From the NCBI RefSeq assembly GCF_900196725.1, contig NZ_FZMP01000178.1, positions 1 to 63,572 on the forward strand: a stretch of DNA of 63,572 bases, written 5' to 3'. The notes below the pieces were generated by a model. It had not been told where the DNA came from. It searched no databases and saw nothing but the letters and a program-made list of their open reading frames with translations. Shown piece by piece: positions 28,318 to 37,564 of the stretch. The translations under genes and the position numbers were made by a program. Source of the DNA: Candidatus Methanoperedens nitratireducens. GTDB taxonomy: Archaea > Halobacteriota > Methanosarcinia > Methanosarcinales > Methanoperedenaceae. The stretch's first letter is position 1. The number at the start of each line of letters is the position of its first letter.

Positions 28318-28875
28318 CTAAGCTAACAGGTATAAAACCAGCTCCATTGCCACCAGCGCCGCATAAGGCACGAAGATGTTATCCTGCTTATTGACCGCGC
28401 CTGCCAGCATCCCGAAGAAACTCCCGATGAGCGCTATGGCGCCGGCGAAATAAAACCCGGCGATCGAAGCGGCGATAAAGCCTGATATTGAGCCTTCCCA
28501 GGACTTGTTTTTATTGAACGGGAATCTGTGTTTCCCATATCTTCTGCCTATGACGCCTGCAAACCCGTCGCCGGCTGCAAGGATTGCAATGGCTGCGAAG
28601 CAGATCTTCTCATCGATGAAGAATGAGAGAAAGAGGAGCGAAAGGACTGAAAATATATACGATAAGGGCTCGGTCGAAAAACCTTTTAATTCATTTTCCC
28701 TGTAAACAAGGGAAAGAACATCCACGCTTATTTTTGGTTTTAAGGTCTCGATGATAAGATAAACAAAAAGACCCAAAAATATCAGGGCTATCGTCAGGTT
28801 TTTCCCGAGAATGTCGGCTCTGGCTAAGACCGGTATTAAGACGCCTGAGATATGGATTACTTTCCGGAATTGCAC
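28318..28875 (-). CDS. Dolichol/polyprenol kinase-like CTP transferase membrane protein
   Basis: The 185-residue integral membrane protein has about six hydrophobic helices. It carries the conserved motif 'AAGDGFAGVIGRRYGKHRFPF' region (about 101-121), followed by 'KSWEGSISGF', characteristic of the SEC59/VTE5/phosphatidate cytidylyltransferase-like family (COG0170). These enzymes use CTP to phosphorylate prenols or transfer CMP. In archaea a role in polyprenol or archaeal lipid salvage is likely but unproven. It is divergent from purD, with a 70-base shared promoter. Confidence 0.85.
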   Translation of the reverse strand: MQFRKVIHISGVLIPVLARADILGKNLTIALIFLGLFVYLIIETLKPKISVDVLSLVYRENELKGFSTEPLSYIFSVLSLLFLSFFIDEKICFAAIAILAAGDGFAGVIGRRYGKHRFPFNKNKSWEGSISGFIAASIAGFYFAGAIALIGSFFGMLAGAVNKQDNIFVPYAALVAMELVLYLLA

Positions 28876-28945
28876 ACTACTACTTTGACCTTCTGGTTAT
28901 TAAAACCAGAACATATTTATCCCCGCAAACATTGTGAGATAAATT

Positions 28946-30250
28946 ATGAAAGTCCTGTTAGTCGGAGGCGGCGGACGGGAGCACGCCATTGCTGAGGCTA
29001 TAGCCCGCAGCAAGAAAGACCCGCAGCTTTACGCAGCCATGAGCAAGAAAAACCCCGGCATAGCGCGCTTATGCAAAGATTATCTGCTCGTAAAGGAAAC
29101 AGACCCCGAGCTTGTTGGTTTTGCAGTCAGGAACGGGATCGAGCTTGCGGTCATGGGTCCTGAGGCGCCGCTTGCGGCAGGCATTCCCGACCTTCTCTGG
29201 GATGCCGGGATTCCTGTTGTTGGACCTCGGAAGCTTGCTGCACAGATCGAATTCGATAAAGCATGGACGCGCAACTTCATGAAGAAATACAGTATAGCAG
29301 GGCTTCCCCAATTCAAAGTGTTCAGGAAAGGCGAGAGCGGTACGGACGAATACATCAAAGAGCTTGGGGACGTTGTTATAAAACCCGCAGGTCTGACGGG
29401 CGGGAAAGGCGTACGTGTTATGGGAGATCATTTTGACCTTGAGGGTGCTGCGACTTATGCAAAGGAAGTCCTGAAAAACGACGACCTTGTGGTCGAAGAG
29501 CGTTTGGTCGGCGAGGAATTCACGGTACAGGCTTTCGTGGACGGCAAAACCCTTGCGTTCGCCCCGGCTGTCCAGGACCATAAAAGAGCGTACGACGGGG
29601 ATAAAGGACCGAACACAGGTGGAATGGGCTCTTACAACGATTCAAAAGATATACTGCCTTTTATGGAAGAATCGGATTATAATGGCGCGAAAAAGATAAT
29701 GTCGGACACAGTCCAGGCTATCAAAAAAGAGACCGGAGTCCCCTACCAGGGTATCCTGTACGGCCAGTTCATGGCAACAGGAAGCGGCATCTTGGTCATC
29801 GAATTCAATGCACGGTTCGGAGACCCCGAAGCCATGAACGTGCTTCCTCTTCTTAATAGCGACTTCCTTGAAATATGCCTCGGCATTGTGAACCGTACCC
29901 TGGACAGTGTAAATGTCAAATTCAAAAAGAAAGCTACCGTGTGCAAATACGCGGTTCCAGAAGGCTATCCCGATAACCCGGTCCGGGATTCGGCAGTGGA
30001 GGTAGGAGATACCGGGGATGCGCTACTTTTCTATTCCAGCGTATATGAAAAAGACAATAAAATATATACCACAGGTTCAAGGGCTCTTGCAGTACTGGGC
30101 ATGGCGGACACGATCAAAAAAGCAGAAGAGAAAGCCGGGGCAGGTCTTTCAGGTCTAAAAGGCAGGCTCTATAGCAGGCATGATATAGGAACCGAAGCTC
30201 TTATCAGGAAAAGGATACGGCACATGGAAGAGTTAAGAGGGAACTCTTAA
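28946..30250 (+). CDS. purD: Phosphoribosylamine-glycine ligase
   Basis: The 434-residue ATP-grasp enzyme makes glycinamide ribonucleotide in purine synthesis. The N-terminal '[18 protein letters not shown]', '[12 protein letters not shown]', the ATP-grasp loop '[16 protein letters not shown]', '[10 protein letters not shown]' and '[15 protein letters not shown]' (metal ligands) are all present. Length is normal. It is convergent with the Sec61-beta gene. Confidence 0.96.
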   Translation: MKVLLVGGGGREHAIAEAIARSKKDPQLYAAMSKKNPGIARLCKDYLLVKETDPELVGFAVRNGIELAVMGPEAPLAAGIPDLLWDAGIPVVGPRKLAAQIEFDKAWTRNFMKKYSIAGLPQFKVFRKGESGTDEYIKELGDVVIKPAGLTGGKGVRVMGDHFDLEGAATYAKEVLKNDDLVVEERLVGEEFTVQAFVDGKTLAFAPAVQDHKRAYDGDKGPNTGGMGSYNDSKDILPFMEESDYNGAKKIMSDTVQAIKKETGVPYQGILYGQFMATGSGILVIEFNARFGDPEAMNVLPLLNSDFLEICLGIVNRTLDSVNVKFKKKATVCKYAVPEGYPDNPVRDSAVEVGDTGDALLFYSSVYEKDNKIYTTGSRALAVLGMADTIKKAEEKAGAGLSGLKGRLYSRHDIGTEALIRKRIRHMEELRGNS

Positions 30251-30277
30251 CACCTGATAATTAACTATTCCGCCGAA

Positions 30278-30454
30278 CTATTTCACCGGCCAGATGCCGT
30301 AATATGCATTCAATATAAGTACAAGTATTCCTGCAACCACTGATACTGAGATTACTGTTTTCGGGTCTATCGATATGGCGGTCTCCTCTGCATCGTAGTA
30401 TCTCATCAAACCTGCCGAGGACATCAGACCGCTGCCTTCATTCTTCTTTGCCAT
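30278..30454 (-). CDS. secG: Preprotein translocase Sec61-beta subunit
   Basis: The 58-residue protein begins 'MAKKNEGSGLMSSAGLMRYY', the signature N-terminus of archaeal Sec61-beta. Next comes an acidic patch, the 'IDPKTV' motif and one transmembrane helix (about 34-52) near the C-terminus ('YYGIWPVK'). It is the small non-essential subunit of the SecYEG-type channel. An AT-rich promoter with TATA-like sequence lies at about 30530-30550 on the minus strand. Confidence 0.94.
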   Translation of the reverse strand: MAKKNEGSGLMSSAGLMRYYDAEETAISIDPKTVISVSVVAGILVLILNAYYGIWPVK

Positions 30455-30625
30455 ATTTTTCCTCTACGTTTTCATAGCATTTGAATGTATCGCAGTTTCA
30501 CAGTATTTGTATGTATTTGAAGTGTTTCATATAAATACAAACATTATTATACCATGAGCCATAAATTGATTATCTGGATGATGAACTATTAAAATATTAC
30601 AATACAAAATATTACAATACCATCA

Positions 30626-32404
30626 ATGTCATATATAAGAGATTTCCACACACAAAACAAAAACATTCGCCGCAATGTTAGTATAGGGAATAAATATTAC
30701 GGTCTTATAAAAGCGGTCGTCGTGTTGCTTATAATATCGGGGTTTATTGGTCTTGTTTCTGCCTATGAGGAAACCGATCTCCAGTGGGCTTCGGGCATAT
30801 CAAAAACGCTCCACCGCAATGATATAATCGCATATAACGGATATACTGTAAAAGCTATCAGTTATCCTGACCCCGTGGAGTCAGACAGATACAGTGAAAT
30901 CCCCAGCGAACCGATCGACCCGTTCGTGGGATTAAACGTCTCAAAGAACGGCAGTTTTGCTAATAATACTGCTCTCGGACTTGAGAATTCTTATATCACA
31001 CCTGATGGTGAGTTAAGAGTCATAGTAAGAAAACTGCCATCTAAGAACTCGACAGACTGGCTCCTGGAAAGTTACAATCCATGGGCGACAGTAGAACTGA
31101 ACCCGAGAGGTAAGCCAAAACTTGTTGTATCGGTAGAAACCGATAAGGATGAATACTCATCAGCAGACGATACTGAGATTATTGCGTCAGTGACTGTAAA
31201 GAACTCAGGTTCGGCTGACGCCGTTAACGTTGATCTGAACATCGATGCACCGTTCCCAACGAAAAACGGCGGTTTAAAGTATCACTACGAGAGGATAAAA
31301 AAAGGTGAATCAGTAACGGAAGATATCATTTTTATATCACCGATTCCCACGGGAGATCAGATGTACAGCATACTTGCAAACGCTAGCGCATTCGATGTTA
31401 AGGACCTGCCTTACCCGGCTAATTCATCAAAGCAGCTCTCTGTAGTTGTCAATCCTGAATGGAGCATGTCTCTTCGGAAGACCACACTTGAGAAGATATA
31501 CTTAAAAGATTCTGCGATGGTCTCGATCACCTTAAAAAATAACGGGAAGATCGATATTAAGAACGTGACCATTGAGGATTCTGTTCCCAGGGGCTTTAAA
31601 CTGGTAAGCAACACTTCACTGAACTGGGTAGCCGATATCTCCGCCGGTGGAGAATGGAATTATCGCTATCTGGTAACGCCTGAAGAGCCAAACGCCAGGG
31701 GCGTGGTGTTCCCGGTGGCAACAGCAGAGTTCAAAGTAAAGAAGGAACTGTTCGGCATCCGGTCAAACCAGCCGAAAATAATCGTTCATGGACCGCTGGT
31801 TACGCTCGAAAAGCATACTGATGTTTCTGCGCTCAACCCGGGTGATACGGTGACTGTGACGGTGAGCGCGAAAAACAACGGAAGCACTCCCACAAGGATC
31901 TTTATAAAAGACCAGCTGCCTAACGGTACTACTTTAGTCGGCGGTACCACATCCTTTGAGGAATTCCTGGAAGCAGGGAAAGACGTGATGTTCAGCTATA
32001 CTATTAAAATAGATTCAACAGAGCCCGTCAAGCTCCAGCCTGCAACTGCCCAGTACTATAAGCTCGGCAATACTGGCGGTAAGATCAGTATAGAGAGTAA
32101 AGGTGTAGAAATAAGGATCAAATCTCCGGATGAAGATAACCGGGTCGCAGAGGCAACTCAAAATATAACACCGCCTCCGCCGCCTGAGACTCCTGCACCC
32201 TCTGAGCCGCTTGACACGGAGCCCGTCACTTCAGGCAATAACGGGATAAACGAACCCGGCCAAGACAAACTTCCTGTAATTGAGCCTCCAATGCAGGTCG
32301 GTGCCATCCTCGGCTTTATGCTTGGCTGCAATGATACCAGCGCTGATAACAAAACTACCCAGGCATATAATGCCTGCAGCTATTTTAAGCTGAATACTCC
32401 TTAG
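30626..32404 (+). CDS. COG1361-type surface protein with repeated beta domains; C-terminal membrane anchor possibly frameshifted
   Basis: The 592-residue protein has a signal peptide/TM at about 27-46 ('AVVVLLIISGFIGLVSAYEE'). Three or more NEW3/DUF11-like beta-sandwich repeats follow (about 160-280, 290-390, 400-510), with phrases such as 'TVKNSGSADAVNV', 'TLKNNGKIDIKNVTIEDSVP' and 'SAKNNGSTPTRIFIKDQLPNG'. A Pro/Thr/Glu linker comes next. The usual C-terminal helix is missing: after 'VGAILGFMLG' the frame turns polar, whereas the +1 frame from about 32322 continues as hydrophobic 'LAAMIPALITKLPR'. It is likely an S-layer-associated protein. Confidence 0.8.
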   Translation: MSYIRDFHTQNKNIRRNVSIGNKYYGLIKAVVVLLIISGFIGLVSAYEETDLQWASGISKTLHRNDIIAYNGYTVKAISYPDPVESDRYSEIPSEPIDPFVGLNVSKNGSFANNTALGLENSYITPDGELRVIVRKLPSKNSTDWLLESYNPWATVELNPRGKPKLVVSVETDKDEYSSADDTEIIASVTVKNSGSADAVNVDLNIDAPFPTKNGGLKYHYERIKKGESVTEDIIFISPIPTGDQMYSILANASAFDVKDLPYPANSSKQLSVVVNPEWSMSLRKTTLEKIYLKDSAMVSITLKNNGKIDIKNVTIEDSVPRGFKLVSNTSLNWVADISAGGEWNYRYLVTPEEPNARGVVFPVATAEFKVKKELFGIRSNQPKIIVHGPLVTLEKHTDVSALNPGDTVTVTVSAKNNGSTPTRIFIKDQLPNGTTLVGGTTSFEEFLEAGKDVMFSYTIKIDSTEPVKLQPATAQYYKLGNTGGKISIESKGVEIRIKSPDEDNRVAEATQNITPPPPPETPAPSEPLDTEPVTSGNNGINEPGQDKLPVIEPPMQVGAILGFMLGCNDTSADNKTTQAYNACSYFKLNTP

Positions 32405-32475
32405 TTTTTCAGTCAATTTTTTTGCCCATACAAAACTTTAAATCCATTACCTGCCTAACATTGGGCGGTGATTCG

Positions 32476-32634
32476 ATGAAAGTATATATCTGTAATAAGA
32501 GTTGCTGCCCTGCAGTTGAGACAGTCGGCGATGAAGTATTGATCGGAGAGGGCGCGAACACTGTGCGGTTAAAAAAGAACGAATGGAATAACCTGGTACA
32601 GAAGATCCAATCCGGCGAGCTTCACTCTATCTAA
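32476..32634 (+). CDS. Small Cys-containing protein, 52 residues
   Basis: The product starts '[15 protein letters not shown]' and ends in a basic/acidic helix ('[19 protein letters not shown]'). The GGCGGTGA just before the ATG at 32476 supports this start over an upstream one. Three cysteines near the N-terminus (C6, C10, C11) may bind metal or form disulfides. I do not know the family, but the codon pattern and the RBS look real. It overlaps the pcm stop by 4 bases, tail to tail. Confidence 0.6.
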   Translation: MKVYICNKSCCPAVETVGDEVLIGEGANTVRLKKNEWNNLVQKIQSGELHSI

Positions 32635-33266
32635 GCCGGGAAACCTTTTTTACCTACAAGGGGCACAAATACGACCCCCCCTTTTGCTTCCTTTTTTAGC
32701 CCGTCGACCTTGGTCACAAGATAGAGTTCCTGGAAATACCTGCCTACGGGAATGACCAGCTTGCCGCCGCTCTTGAGCTGGTCGGTCAGGGTATCAAGAA
32801 TATCAGGCGCCGCGCATGCAACATTGATGCGGTCATAAGGAGCATATTCAGGGAGCCCCAGGGAACCGTCTCCTGAAACTACGGTTACGTTTGTGATGCC
32901 TGCTTTTTTGAGGTTCCGGCGGGCAAATTCCGCAAGGCCTTCTATAACCTCAACAGCATAGACATGACCGCTTCCTGCAAGCATAGCCATCACAGCAGCG
33001 TGATAACCTGAGCCCGCCCCGATTTCCAGCGTCTTCATGCCGTCCCGGATATCAAGCAGGTCGCACATTATCGCGACCATGTGAGGGGCTGAGATGGTCT
33101 GCCCCCATCCGATCGGTAATGGATAATCGGCGTAAGCATATTTCCACTCGCTCTCCGGGACAAAGAGATGCCTTGGAACGCGGCGCATCGCATCCAGCAC
33201 ACACTCGCTTATACCCAGAAGCCTCAGTTCCTCTATCAGCCCGTCCCTTTGTGCCTCAAACTCCAT
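32631..33266 (-). CDS. pcm: Protein-L-isoaspartate O-methyltransferase
   Basis: The 211-residue enzyme methylates isoaspartyl residues as the first step of repair. The PIMT signatures are present: '[25 protein letters not shown]' region (about 31-55, quoted in fragments), motif I '[15 protein letters not shown]', '[12 protein letters not shown]', '[16 protein letters not shown]' and '[12 protein letters not shown]'. Its start overlaps the end of the upstream HVO_0476-type gene by 31 bases. Length is normal for archaeal Pcm. Confidence 0.95.
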   Translation of the reverse strand: MEFEAQRDGLIEELRLLGISECVLDAMRRVPRHLFVPESEWKYAYADYPLPIGWGQTISAPHMVAIMCDLLDIRDGMKTLEIGAGSGYHAAVMAMLAGSGHVYAVEVIEGLAEFARRNLKKAGITNVTVVSGDGSLGLPEYAPYDRINVACAAPDILDTLTDQLKSGGKLVIPVGRYFQELYLVTKVDGLKKEAKGGVVFVPLVGKKGFPA

Positions 33267-33817
33267 ACCGACTCCCTTTTCCTGATAACGACCCGCTCGC
33301 CTTTTGAAAATCTCTTTGGTTCCACGATACCGGGATCGGCATATATCCGCCTGATATCTTTTGCAGCAACCGCCGTACCTCTCCTGCTTTTAAAACCGCC
33401 GTCCCGTATCTTTATCTTTTTGATCTCAAGCTCGCGGTTATCCGGTTTGACTTTTTCCCCGATGATGAATTCCCTTTCCCCGGGTACCCGCATCTCTATG
33501 GATTCTGTCGTTTCCCTGTGGCTCACAGCTATTTTCACTATTACCTCGTCGATGGCCCGCGCCCATATTGTCTTTATATCTTCCGCCCGGGCGCTGTTTC
33601 TCCTTTTATCCCCGACCTCGATAGATGTGATCCGCACAATGTTCGCTTCACCTGTTGCCTCATCATCTATCAAAAGCTCGTCTCCCGTCCTTATTACATC
33701 TGAAAGCAGGGCTTTCCTGTGTACCGACTCTTCTCCTTTACTGACTATTACCCTTACCTGCACATTACGGGGTTTCGGGGCTTCATGCATCTTGCCGCAG
33801 TTCTCGCAATTTTCCAT
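33236..33817 (-). CDS. HVO_0476 family zinc-finger protein
   Basis: The 193-residue protein starts with a short zinc-finger piece ('CENCGKMHE'). Beta-rich domains follow ('[25 protein letters not shown]', in part) and a conserved C-terminal '[14 protein letters not shown]', matching the archaeal HVO_0476 family. Function is unknown, possibly RNA binding. It is the first gene of a pair with pcm, a neighbourhood seen in other archaea. Confidence 0.82.
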   Translation of the reverse strand: MENCENCGKMHEAPKPRNVQVRVIVSKGEESVHRKALLSDVIRTGDELLIDDEATGEANIVRITSIEVGDKRRNSARAEDIKTIWARAIDEVIVKIAVSHRETTESIEMRVPGEREFIIGEKVKPDNRELEIKKIKIRDGGFKSRRGTAVAAKDIRRIYADPGIVEPKRFSKGERVVIRKRESVWSLRHKGTG

Positions 33818-33903
33818 ACTTCAAGATTGAGGGGCGGGGTAGATATAAATATCTAATAGAGGCACACGGCGTCAGGTGCTTGATCGATTTAAATAGATTT
33901 TCC

Positions 33904-33988
33904 ATAATGTATATAAACATTATATAGATGGATGAATTTATATTTTTTCAACTCCAATTTTGCGATACTTATCATAATAATGATGATA
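33904..33988 (+). promoter_or_regulatory. Upstream inverted repeats, including a 20-base element shared with the purM upstream region
   Basis: ATAATGT (33904-33910) and ACATTAT (33917-33923) flank a TATA-like core. Further on, TTATCATAATAATGATGATA at 33969-33988 is a near-palindrome that recurs identically at 51831-51850. Both copies lie 60-106 bases before start codons. They may be binding sites of one regulator. Confidence 0.4.
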
Positions 33989-34048
33989 AAACATCCTATC
34001 CTTGGGATTGTTAAGTATCAAATCTTTCGCAAAAAATGGTGAAATCAA

Positions 34049-34558
34049 ATGACGTACACCCAAAAACAGGCTGAACCTGAAATATTCGAGATATTAAGGC
34101 TTCTTTTTAGATACGCCCTCCGCAGGATCAATATTCAGCATATACTCTTTTTCCTGGTGTTAGTAACTTTCGATATAGGAGATGCAGTAACAGGCGCAAT
34201 AATGATGGACGCAAAAGGCATCGGAGCCGAGTACAATTTTATTATAAGGTATGTATATGAAAACCACGGGCTTGCCGGGCTTATCGCTGTTAAGCTCTGG
34301 TTCATAGTTATTCCTCTGATGATCGCCTCTATAGTCAATAAACAGAGCTACTGGCTGATAAACGGGATTCTGGCATCCCTCATCATCGCCGGGACTGCGG
34401 CTATCCAGGCGAACGTCCAGGCACTGATGGGTGTCCCTTTTATGGATCCCAGGGATATCACTTTACTTTATATTAAAATGCTGGTTATCCTTGGAACCGC
34501 CGGCAGCATCATCGACGATCATATAGCCAAAAATGCCACCAGCGCCGTTAATACCTGA
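34049..34558 (+). CDS. Membrane protein, unknown (DUF5658-like)
   Basis: The 169-residue protein has about four transmembrane helices (28-45, 78-98, 105-122, 133-150). A polar 'FDIGDAVTGAIMMDAKG' segment with conserved-looking acidic residues follows helix 1. The overall size and 'D...A...E.N' pattern are reminiscent of DUF5658 proteins, but I am not certain. It overlaps the tail of the acylphosphatase gene by 11 bases, convergently. Confidence 0.6.
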   Translation: MTYTQKQAEPEIFEILRLLFRYALRRINIQHILFFLVLVTFDIGDAVTGAIMMDAKGIGAEYNFIIRYVYENHGLAGLIAVKLWFIVIPLMIASIVNKQSYWLINGILASLIIAGTAAIQANVQALMGVPFMDPRDITLLYIKMLVILGTAGSIIDDHIAKNATSAVNT

Positions 34559-34823
34559 TTATAAAACCCGGGAACTCCCCTTTATAATTTTCAGGTATGA
34601 CCTCCACGCTGTCCACGACTGCATACTGGGGTCCTTTTCTGCACCAGCGTACCAGTTCTTCAACTTTTTCCTGCTCGCCTTCAAAAACAGCCTCGACACG
34701 CCCGTCAGCAAGGTTCCTCACCCAGCCTGTAACACCGGTTTCCTGTGCTTTTTCCTCAGTGCTTGACCGGAAAAATACGCCCTGCACCTTTCCTGAAACA
34801 AAGATACGCGTCCTGGTTTTCAT
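34548..34823 (-). CDS. Acylphosphatase
   Basis: The 91-residue protein has the full acylphosphatase fold. The catalytic loop is 'GKVQGVFFR' with its Arg, followed by 'GVTGWVRNLADGRVEAVFEG' with the catalytic Asn. It hydrolyses carboxyl-phosphate bonds such as acetyl phosphate. The start at 34823 lies 1 base after the upstream stop and gives the normal N-terminus (MKTRTRIF); an ATG 4 codons upstream at 34835 is possible. It is probably co-transcribed with the phosphoribosyltransferase. Confidence 0.94.
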   Translation of the reverse strand: MKTRTRIFVSGKVQGVFFRSSTEEKAQETGVTGWVRNLADGRVEAVFEGEQEKVEELVRWCRKGPQYAVVDSVEVIPENYKGEFPGFIIRY

Positions 34824-34824
34824 T

Positions 34825-35514
34825 TTAGCGCCCATATTTGATTCCGGCGTATTCCCAGAAAACCTTTCTGTTATTACCTGTCTTCTTCAGCTCCCCGTCC
34901 AGGTGCATCTCATCCAGTATCTCAAGCAGTTCTTTTCCCTGTATTTTTATATCAAAAGTATGATGGAGCGCTTTCCTGATATCATTTTGAGTCATTGGCT
35001 GCACCAGTAATTTCCCGATAAACCCCGCTACATCCTCATATACAGCCCATGGATAGATTATCCACTGCCATGAGTCCTGCTTTTCACCCCAGTAATCAGG
35101 GATAAAAGAGGAGCAGGTCTTGTAATGCAGGGACGCCGTTCTAATCTCAGCCGGAGCTTTCCCCTTCATGTAATCCAGGATGGCAGCGTAAGTACCCCCG
35201 CTATCTGCGACATCATCCACTATCAGTATCCTTTTCCCCGCGATGTCCGCCTCTTCCGGAAGGGGATACTTTATTTTCGCGTTCCCGAGCTTTGATGCAA
35301 TCCCCCAGTGCTCTACTCTGATAGATGTAAGGTCTTTTTGAAGAAGAATATCGCATACTATGCGTGCAGGTACAAATCCTCCTCTTGCGACGCCTATGAC
35401 CATATCAGGCTTGAAACCTGAGCGTTTTATTTTATTCGCAAGGCTCTTTGCCAGCTGGTATGCCTCATCCCAGCTTACCATGTAGCATTTAAACGAATTT
35501 ACAGGCCTTTCCAT
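34825..35514 (-). CDS. Phosphoribosyltransferase (COG2236 type)
   Basis: The 229-residue type I PRTase has 'DMVIGVARGGFVPARIVCDIL' (PPi loop region) and the PRPP-binding signature 'ILIVDDVADSGGTYAAI' (about 107-123). The C-terminal ~80 residues form an extra helical domain that sits outside the PRTase fold. Such archaeal enzymes are predicted to salvage hypoxanthine or xanthine, but the base is unproven. The start may be 35514 or the internal Met 11 codons later (MVSWDEAYQL), which is the more usual N-terminus. Confidence 0.85.
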   Translation of the reverse strand: MERPVNSFKCYMVSWDEAYQLAKSLANKIKRSGFKPDMVIGVARGGFVPARIVCDILLQKDLTSIRVEHWGIASKLGNAKIKYPLPEEADIAGKRILIVDDVADSGGTYAAILDYMKGKAPAEIRTASLHYKTCSSFIPDYWGEKQDSWQWIIYPWAVYEDVAGFIGKLLVQPMTQNDIRKALHHTFDIKIQGKELLEILDEMHLDGELKKTGNNRKVFWEYAGIKYGR

Positions 35515-35599
35515 TGGATTTAGATGATCTACCGTAAAGATATTCTTTCCTGTGGAAAGTAGAAAAACGGTAAAGTCCGGTAAATAAAAGAATATCGGT

Positions 35600-36541
35600 T
35601 TACAGAAGTCCCGATCTCTGGAGTAACATCAGATCTTCAGTATTCAACTTTTCGCCAAGCTTGAACTGGTTATAAACCTCTTCAGCTTCCTTCTTGGTCT
35701 TTTCTCTGATAGATTCTTCCTTACTCTCTTTTGTCTTTCTCTTTAACCCGATTATTACTTTATTAAGTTCCCGGATTTCCTTCTGGGATTGTATGAATAA
35801 CCTGTGCTGCTCATCCGCAGCTTCCTGGGCTTTGACAAATTCCTTATGCGCCTCATCCGACTCAGCCCTTACCTTATCAGCATCCTTGAAGATCACTATC
35901 ATCTTATCATGATACTGCTGTGCAGCCTCAGCATATTCTTTTACCTTGTTATGGTGGACTGCCGCTTCATCACGAAGAGATTGGGCTTTCTCAAGTAGCG
36001 ATTTCAGTTCGCTTGAGCCCTCAAGCTGCTGTTTCCGGCGCTTGAGTTCATCGGTCATTTTGGCTATGCTGTCAACAAGCTCCCGCTCCGAGGTAGGTGT
36101 CAATACCTCTGTCTGCTGTTTGAATTCCAGCCTGTCTATTTCCCTTTTTAACTCTTTCAGGGACGGACCATCGCCGAGATTTAAGTCCTTCCGGATTTTA
36201 TCGATTTCGGCGTACACCTTATTAGCCTGCTCGTTCAACTCATCGCGTTTGAGCTTTGCCTCGCTTACCTGCTGGTTATTCTCATCGCGCTGTTTTTTGA
36301 GCTGCTGTGCCTCATCGATCAGATCTTTTGTGCGTTTGTTTAAATCGTTTCTTTTAGTTGCACATTTACTTGCTTCCAAGTTGAGCTCGTTCCTCTTGTT
36401 CTTGTATTCTTCCGACTTGTTCTTTAAGTCGGTCTTTCTGTTCGTTAATTCATTTAACAATCTATATGTCCTCCTTTTCCAACAAACGTTGGGGTTATGC
36501 ATTTCTAATGCACGATTCATATCCCGGATCATCCGGGACAC
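35600..36541 (-). CDS. Archaeal coiled-coil protein (COG1340 type)
   Basis: The 313-residue protein is almost entirely coiled coil from about 25 to 280, rich in Lys, Glu, Asn and Gln with clear heptads ('RDELNEQANKVYAEIDKIRKDL', in part). The C-terminal 'KLGEKLNTEDLMLLQRSGL' is the most conserved part of this archaeal family, which is sometimes misnamed phosphoserine phosphatase. The function is unknown; it may interact with the ribosome or cytoskeleton. The true start may be Met 8 or later; I keep the first. Confidence 0.82.
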   Translation of the reverse strand: MSRMIRDMNRALEMHNPNVCWKRRTYRLLNELTNRKTDLKNKSEEYKNKRNELNLEASKCATKRNDLNKRTKDLIDEAQQLKKQRDENNQQVSEAKLKRDELNEQANKVYAEIDKIRKDLNLGDGPSLKELKREIDRLEFKQQTEVLTPTSERELVDSIAKMTDELKRRKQQLEGSSELKSLLEKAQSLRDEAAVHHNKVKEYAEAAQQYHDKMIVIFKDADKVRAESDEAHKEFVKAQEAADEQHRLFIQSQKEIRELNKVIIGLKRKTKESKEESIREKTKKEAEEVYNQFKLGEKLNTEDLMLLQRSGLL

Positions 36542-36762
36542 CTTTACACATCTTCACATTTTTATATTTATACACTGATTAAGATAGCCTCAATTGTCCG
36601 GTTTATAGTTGAATTTTCAAAACAACCTGGAACTGTATCTTGACGTACTCCGAATCACTGCATAACGAGTGAATGACTTCTCCTCATAATATCACATACC
36701 TTTTAACCTTTTCGGAAGGAGAAAATATTTTATCCTGTCTAAAAAAAATGCCGTTACTATGA

Positions 36763-37557
36763 TTATTTGATCCCCAGCACATCCGCCATTTCATATACAC
36801 CCGGCCGGGCAGAGCATACCCATTCCGCGGCTGTTACTGCGCCCTTCGCGAACGCCTGCCTGCTGTGCGCCTGGTGCTTTATCTCGATCCTTTCCCCGTC
36901 GCCCGCGAAAAGGACCGTGTGGTCTCCCACAATGTCGCCTCCCCGGACCGCGTGGATGCCTATCTCCTTTTGCCGCGGGGAAATGCCATGCCTGCCGTAC
37001 ACCATCTCCTTCCCTCCCAGCGTCTTTGAGATAACCTCGGCAGCTTTCAAAGCAGTCCCGCTGGGCGCATCCTTCTTCTGGTTATGATGCGCTTCTATTA
37101 TCTCTATGTCAAAATCCGAAAGACGCTTTGCAGCCTCAGCCAGCAAGCCCCAGAACACGTTCACGCCTATGGAGAAATTAGGTGCGATGACCGCAGCTAC
37201 GCCACTGCTCTTTATGGCGTCCTCCATCAGCTTGCGCTGCTCCTGAGTGAAACCCGTAGTCCCGACAACCAGGTTGACCTTATTCCTGGCGCTTGCTGTT
37301 ACGTTTTTCACAGCAGCCCCGGCTATAGTGAAATCAATAAGCACGTCGGGTTTTGACATCTTCAGGATATTATCTATATCCTTTGCATCCCCGACCGGGA
37401 CATCCAGTTTGCCCTGCCTCATCACCTCGCCTATATCCTTGCCTGTATTGGTGACATCTATGGCAGTAACGAGCTTCATATCCCCTGATCTCAGTATATT
37501 CTCGATAATAAGCATGCCCATCCTGCCGCATGCGCCGGTGACTGCTACTTTTATCAT
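36763..37557 (-). CDS. dapB: 4-hydroxy-tetrahydrodipicolinate reductase
   Basis: The 264-residue lysine-pathway enzyme has the NAD(P)-binding 'VAVTGACGRMGMLIIENI', 'VVGTTGFTQEQ', the substrate loop 'EAHHNQKKDAPSGTALK' and 'GIHAVRGGDIVGDHTVLFAG'. It acts after DapA. It starts 7 bases after the dapA stop and shares the operon rps17e-dapA-dapB. Length is normal. Confidence 0.96.
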   Translation of the reverse strand: MIKVAVTGACGRMGMLIIENILRSGDMKLVTAIDVTNTGKDIGEVMRQGKLDVPVGDAKDIDNILKMSKPDVLIDFTIAGAAVKNVTASARNKVNLVVGTTGFTQEQRKLMEDAIKSSGVAAVIAPNFSIGVNVFWGLLAEAAKRLSDFDIEIIEAHHNQKKDAPSGTALKAAEVISKTLGGKEMVYGRHGISPRQKEIGIHAVRGGDIVGDHTVLFAGDGERIEIKHQAHSRQAFAKGAVTAAEWVCSARPGVYEMADVLGIK

Positions 37558-37564
37558 AGGTCGC

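Noticed and set aside
28225-28320. Short frame ending EGEG-stop before the polyprenol-kinase gene
   Set aside because: It has no start codon or RBS and overlaps promoter-like sequence; it is only about 30 codons.
33978-33990. C/D box small RNA, because ATGATGA matches a C box
   Set aside because: No CUGA D box lies at a suitable distance in either copy of the 20-mer.
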